DNA from: Bradyrhizobium sp. ISRA430
Lineage (GTDB): Bacteria; Pseudomonadota; Alphaproteobacteria; Rhizobiales; Xanthobacteraceae
Direction of reading: 5' to 3'
Assembly: GCF_029909975.1 (NCBI RefSeq)
Contig: NZ_CP094516.1
Span: 4,464,001 to 4,528,000 of the forward strand
DNA length: 64,000 nt
Of this stretch, positions 63,855-64,000 are shown piece after piece. Position 1 is the stretch's first letter; every line of letters starts with the position of its first letter. The position numbers and the translations under genes were made by a program. The notes under the pieces are model-generated. The model had not been told where the DNA came from. It was given only the letters and a program-made list of their open reading frames with translations, and searched no databases.

Positions 63855-64000
63855 CTATTTCAAGCTGTAGACGATCAGCGCGCCATCGTCGCGAGGCATG
63901 CTCTTGTAGACGCCGCCGAAGGTCGGCGCGTAATCGTCCGACGCCATGCCGCCAAAGCCCGCGGTCACCGCGATGTACTGCTTGCCGCCTGCGGAGTAGC
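63855..64000 (-). CDS. PQQ-dependent dehydrogenase, C-terminal fragment (runs off the right edge)
   Basis: Only the last 47 residues are in the window, ending at a TAG. SAGGKQYIAVTAGFGG is the typical last propeller blade of pyrroloquinoline-quinone alcohol dehydrogenases, followed by MPRDDGALIVYSL at the very end. The cytochrome c and XoxJ-like genes next to it suggest a XoxF or ExaF type enzyme, likely lanthanide-dependent, but the catalytic Asp cannot be seen here. Confidence 0.75.
   Translation of the reverse strand, partial: YSAGGKQYIAVTAGFGGMASDDYAPTFGGVYKSMPRDDGALIVYSLK

Overview
The window reads as chromosomal DNA of an alphaproteobacterium, most likely Bradyrhizobium or a close relative in the Nitrobacteraceae. 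The reasons are high GC with strong G/C third positions, a full tolQRAB-pal-cpoB-tilS-ftsH block, a three-gene proton-translocating transhydrogenase, many small proteins typical of this family (DUF465, DUF1036, DUF1244, DUF2312/GapR, DUF2852), and palindromic intergenic repeats of the kind scattered through Bradyrhizobium genomes. This assignment is inferred from gene content and style. No rRNA or tRNA gene was recognised.

Layout. 0-3 kb: edge of a membrane protein gene, an FAD oxidoreductase and small conserved proteins. 3-10 kb: a diguanylate cyclase, purEK, aqpZ, rpsU, a TPR lipoprotein, a cupin and a Ca2+/H+ antiporter. 10-15.3 kb: an alpha/beta hydrolase; pntAA-pntAB-pntB followed 19 bases later by an unlisted 56-codon His/Cys-rich small gene; a cytochrome oxidase subunit IV; and a MazE/AbrB-Doc toxin-antitoxin pair with a 30-bp palindromic operator. 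15.3-30.6 kb: M3 peptidase, sigma-54 response regulator, L,D-transpeptidase and DUF882 peptidase in tandem, GapR-like protein, pyruvate kinase, a TetR regulator, PAP2 phosphatase, Flp pilin and a large membrane protein. 30.6-37 kb: an accessory stretch with a wHTH-TPR regulator divergent from an O-methyltransferase, a Tat-exported metallo-hydrolase and an SDR, separated by gene-poor DNA. 37-51 kb: an orphan LivK-type binding protein, then ftsH-tilS-cpoB-pal and tolB-tolA-tolR-tolQ, with a FeeM-type N-acyltransferase and a GGDEF-EAL protein sitting between pal and tolB. 51-62.5 kb: two TetR circuits with visible operators, two SDR/dehydrogenase genes, a GST, and an ECF sigma-factor regulon. 62.5-64 kb: end of a xox-like cluster (PQQ dehydrogenase, cytochrome c, XoxJ-like binding protein).

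Most interesting result: the ECF42-type sigma factor at 58279-59580 is co-transcribed with a YciI/DGPF protein. Three separate promoters nearby carry the same element, TGTCG(A/G)-N17-CGTC with exactly 17 bases between the boxes. They precede the DGPF-sigma operon, a second DGPF operon about 5 kb away, and an SRPBCC-VOC operon. This looks like a local, self-contained and autoregulated ECF42 regulon. Other signals worth following are a Doc toxin whose catalytic His is replaced by Pro, a 19-bp operator shared by a TetR gene and a DUF2852 gene, and a possible frameshift in one DGPF gene.
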